A stretch of 64,000 bases of DNA. It comes from Betaproteobacteria bacterium. GTDB taxonomy: Bacteria; Pseudomonadota; Gammaproteobacteria; Burkholderiales; Casimicrobiaceae. The notes beneath the pieces were generated by a model. It saw nothing but the letters and a program-made list of their open reading frames with translations. It was not told the origin of the DNA and did no database searches. Location: assembly GCA_013298765.1 (NCBI GenBank), contig JAAFJA010000007.1, positions 187,828 to 251,827 on the forward strand, read 5' to 3'. Both the position numbers and the translations under genes were made by a program. Every line of letters starts with the position of its first letter. Position 1 is the first letter of the stretch. Shown one piece after another: positions 63,603 through 64,000 of the stretch.

Positions 63603-64000
63603 CTAAATCGTTCGCATGTAGTGCCCAGCGTCAATCCGCTTCTCTACCAATGCTGCAATATTTCCGTGACGAACGCTCTTGGCTTTGAGTGATTCGATCG
63701 CTGCGCGGGCTTCGGTGACATGACTATTCAGGCGCACGAGATCCATGGTTCCATCCGATTTTTCTTCCCAGCCGTGCTCGGCCAGACGATCCTTCAGTCC
63801 CTGAATGATCCCCTCGTACTTGCTATCCAGCTTCACCCAGGTATCAATGTCAATTTGCCCCGATCCGAGGCGAGCGGTCAGTCCAACTTGTAGCGCCTTC
63901 ATGTCAAGCAGGTTTTGCGCATCAAGCACCGCTAGTCCGAACTTTGCCTGATTCTTGATGTCGTCAATACTCTGCATCACCCGATAGAGAATCGCAGTCG
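63603..64000 (-). CDS. Hypothetical protein, probably continues past the right edge
   Basis: At least 125 residues, helical and charged (MQSIDDIKNQAKFGLAVLDAQNLLDMKAL ... ARAAIESLKAKS). A start at ATG 63977 is possible. However, the frame remains open to the window edge and reads plausibly (TAILYRVMQSIDD), so this may be the C-terminal part of a larger protein. No family is recognised. It lies upstream of the methylase gene on the same strand, within the island. Confidence 0.5.
   Translation of the reverse strand, partial: TAILYRVMQSIDDIKNQAKFGLAVLDAQNLLDMKALQVGLTARLGSGQIDIDTWVKLDSKYEGIIQGLKDRLAEHGWEEKSDGTMDLVRLNSHVTEARAAIESLKAKSVRHGNIAALVEKRIDAGHYMRTI

Noticed and set aside
1-64000. CRISPR arrays, rRNA or tRNA genes
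   Set aside because: No regularly spaced repeats and no recognisable RNA gene were seen on reading. The hairpin at 25678-25709 lacks tRNA features.

Overview
The window looks like the chromosome of a betaproteobacterium of the Burkholderiales type, with moderately high GC. Supporting this are a cbb3 oxidase cluster with FNR boxes, priA-hemE, gltB/gltD, a pilMNOPQ cluster divergent from a class A penicillin-binding protein, and a small conserved gene of a kind often found in Burkholderiales. No rRNA, tRNA or CRISPR array was recognised.

Core part (1-37,205). ccoI-ccoS-ccoN-ccoO-ccoQ-ccoP-ccoG is transcribed leftward and carries two FNR/ANR-type operators, one before ccoN and one between ccoI and a DksA-like gene. 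Next come an OmpR-type response regulator, a hybrid PAS-GAF histidine kinase and an FNR-family regulator lacking the iron-sulfur cysteines. Then follow priA, hemE, a retropepsin-like protein, gltD-DUF1272-gltB (with a duplicated gltD tail), an Ig-repeat lipoprotein, a decayed-looking kilobase, pilQPONM, mrcA, a DUF6600-type envelope protein and the 5' part of comM.

Island part (37,206-end). comM is broken after about 280 codons and its 3' part is not in the window. Right after the break lies a 631-aa protein resembling the Tn7 target selector TnsE. This suggests a Tn7-like or related island inserted in comM, a known integration site (Tn6022/AbaR). It is followed by a ~205-nt strongly structured RNA or leader with its own promoter and terminator, and a 62-aa YjzC-like ORF.

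An 18.5-kb Tn3-family transposon (40,183-58,690) interrupts the island. It has long terminal inverted repeats and a perfect 5-bp target duplication (CGAAA). It carries its own transposase, truncated kdpD/kdpE, a second decayed transposase, a complete heavy-metal RND efflux operon, a class II cytochrome c and a large tyrosine recombinase. A second related Tn3 end at 58,194 cuts a paralogous recombinase gene, so the element is nested.

Beyond it (58,828-63,093) is the most unusual locus: a small Gly/Ser-rich-N-terminus protein, a PfkB-nucleoside deoxyribosyltransferase fusion, a QueC-like enzyme and a SagB-like flavin oxidoreductase. These face a translationally coupled DNA adenine methylase and OGG-type glycosylase. 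The parts recall the QueC/OGG accessory set of type IV CBASS and QatC, but no cyclase, TGT or ATPase is present. I propose it as a candidate undescribed nucleobase-based (7-deazaguanine) defence or modification system. Before the Tn3 insertion it lay about 180 bp after the YjzC-like gene.
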